DNA from: Novosphingobium lentum NBRC 107847
Lineage (GTDB): Bacteria > Pseudomonadota > Alphaproteobacteria > Sphingomonadales > Sphingomonadaceae
DNA: 64,000 bases
Assembly: GCF_001590965.1 (NCBI RefSeq)
Contig: NZ_BCTW01000007.1
Location: 149,822 to 213,821, forward strand
Reading direction: 5' to 3'
Shown: in pieces, positions 63,126 to 64,000 of the stretch
Numbering within the stretch: position 1 is the stretch's first letter
Layout: each line of letters starts with the position of its first letter
The notes under the pieces: model-generated
What the model was told of the DNA's origin: nothing
Seen by the model: the letters and a program-made list of their open reading frames with translations, nothing else
Databases searched by the model: none
Program-made: the position numbers and the translations under genes

Positions 63126-63643
63126 ACCAGGAGTTCGAAACCCAACTGCAGGTGGTCCAGCGCGCGCTTGGCGAAGTCGTCCTGCCGGCGCTGGGGGGCG
63201 CCGAGGGGCACGTGATCGAGCAACTGCACCTGTCGATCGCCGCCCTGGCCTTCATGCAGCAGAGACTGTCCCGTTCGCGGCACTTTCATCGAGAAACCGT
63301 ATCGAGTTATGTTGCTATGGCGGAGGCCATCATCGCGCTTTTGTCCGGTTACGCGGGTGCCGAAAGCGGCGGGCTGGCGGTGTTGGTCACCGAGGGTCGC
63401 AGCCTGCTGCAGGCGCCTGCAGCCGATGATGCCCACTACATCGGGTTTACCCGTCAATTGCGTGCGCGCATCGCGGCCGTGGCCGCAGATGCCCCCGAAT
63501 CAGCTTATGAAGGGGCGCTGGATGCGCTGATTCTGGATCTGAGTGGACCGATCCTGCTGCGCGACCGGGTATGGTGCATTCCGCTGGGGTTTGAGCTTCG
63601 CCCTGAGGATTTGCCGGATATTGAGAAGGATCAGGTGGGCTGA
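63122..63643 (+). CDS. uncharacterised helical protein paired with the APH kinase
   Basis: 173 aa, mainly helical, with no signal peptide (MNQEFETQLQVVQRALGEVV). Contains HLSIAALAFMQQRLSRSRHF and a C-terminal acidic segment PEDLPDIEKDQVG. I do not recognise the family. ATG overlaps the kinase stop (ATGA), so the two are co-translated; a linked function is likely. Confidence 0.65.
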   Translation: MNQEFETQLQVVQRALGEVVLPALGGAEGHVIEQLHLSIAALAFMQQRLSRSRHFHRETVSSYVAMAEAIIALLSGYAGAESGGLAVLVTEGRSLLQAPAADDAHYIGFTRQLRARIAAVAADAPESAYEGALDALILDLSGPILLRDRVWCIPLGFELRPEDLPDIEKDQVG

Positions 63644-64000
63644 CGATAATGTTATGCGGAGCGACGGATACTGCTCCGCAGCCGAACGATATAACACACC
63701 GAAAAAATAGGACAAAAGCATTCCGTAGTGGAGCCTGGCCGTTGGGTTGGAACCAGGTTCGGCCTCGCTTCTTGCTTCATTCGGCCACGAAAACCCGATT
63801 CATCGGAACTTCGACCGAGCCAAGCATGATGCGGCGCGCCGTGCGCAGCAGGTCAGACGTATGGGACGCGGCCAGCTTCATTCAGGCGGTGAAAAAGCTG
63901 ATCGAAACGCCGGTGCTGCTGCTGGCGGACAATTTGTAGTTCAACAGCAGCAACGGTTCGTATGGATAATCGTCAGCCCATGCGACCCGCCACCAGATGA
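63644..64000. other. unresolved right edge of the window
   Basis: 357 bases. A plus-strand frame 63649-63939 (96 codons) starts inside an AT-richer patch without a ribosome site and resembles no family I know. On the minus strand, 63780-63990, two short frames also look partly coding, broken by a stop. GC falls around 63640-63720. I cannot tell whether this is intergenic DNA, a gene remnant or the end of a gene from the right. No feature is claimed. Confidence 0.4.

Noticed and set aside
63649..63939. 96-codon plus-strand frame at the right edge
   Set aside because: No Shine-Dalgarno, no motif; low-GC start; not enough evidence for a gene.
1..64000. Intact transposase or IS element
   Set aside because: No transposase-like frame or terminal inverted repeats with target duplication were found; only gene remnants are present.

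Overview
The window is high-GC DNA that reads as an alphaproteobacterium of the order Sphingomonadales (Novosphingobium, Sphingobium or Sphingopyxis type). This is inferred from two large TonB-dependent receptors with VTAQ-type N-termini, a traG/trb conjugation locus ending in a DUF2274 gene, and dense operons for acyl-CoA and ketone breakdown. I could run no database search, so family names rest on motifs and recall.

1-13.2 kb is the conjugation block of an integrative element or plasmid. It holds the end of an unidentified gene, an EexN-type entry-exclusion lipoprotein and a small conserved ORF on the minus strand, then traG, a CopG-like gene and trbBCDEJLFGI, mostly with overlapping start and stop codons. 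It ends with a DUF2274 gene and a small excisionase-like HTH gene. No integrase or relaxase is in view.

13.2-16.7 kb looks like a scar zone. It has remnants of a DUF4166 gene, an APC permease and a UBP zinc-finger gene, interleaved with an intact DUF1326/DUF2182 cysteine-rich pair and a heme-barrel-like protein. 16.7-24.2 kb carries redox and metal genes: a cyclic-nucleotide-binding flavoprotein, a bufferin-type RiPP operon (bufA, MNIO bufB, bufC, DoxX), and divergently an NDH-2 and a peroxiredoxin-like protein, then a LysR regulator.

24.4-36.2 kb is catabolic cluster 1 (plus strand): an AraC regulator diverging from a TonB receptor, acyl-CoA dehydrogenase, thiolase, CoA ligase, saccharopine-dehydrogenase-like reductase, three SDRs and an EthD protein. 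Three copies of AAAATGCAAA lie in the divergent promoter region. 36.3-41.1 kb holds an Hsp70-like protein, a small HTH protein and a large DUF3857/transglutaminase/TPR protein.

58.7-41.3 kb is catabolic cluster 2, all minus strand. It runs TonB receptor, GST, LLM flavin monooxygenase, Baeyer-Villiger-type monooxygenase, enoyl-CoA hydratase, 3-hydroxyacyl-CoA dehydrogenase, acyl-CoA dehydrogenase, CoA ligase, NTF2-like protein, BKACE-type beta-keto acid cleavage enzyme, cyclase-family hydrolase. It then continues into a soluble four-PAS chemoreceptor and a triple-CheW adaptor. The likely job is uptake, oxygenation and ring opening of a cyclic ketone or terpenoid/aromatic compound, with chemosensing tied to it. 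A TetR regulator (with a perfect 18-bp palindrome near the receptor gene) separates it from cluster 3 (60.1-63.6 kb: SDR, DUF7064-like protein, APH-family kinase, unknown protein). No rRNA, tRNA, CRISPR array or intact transposase was seen.
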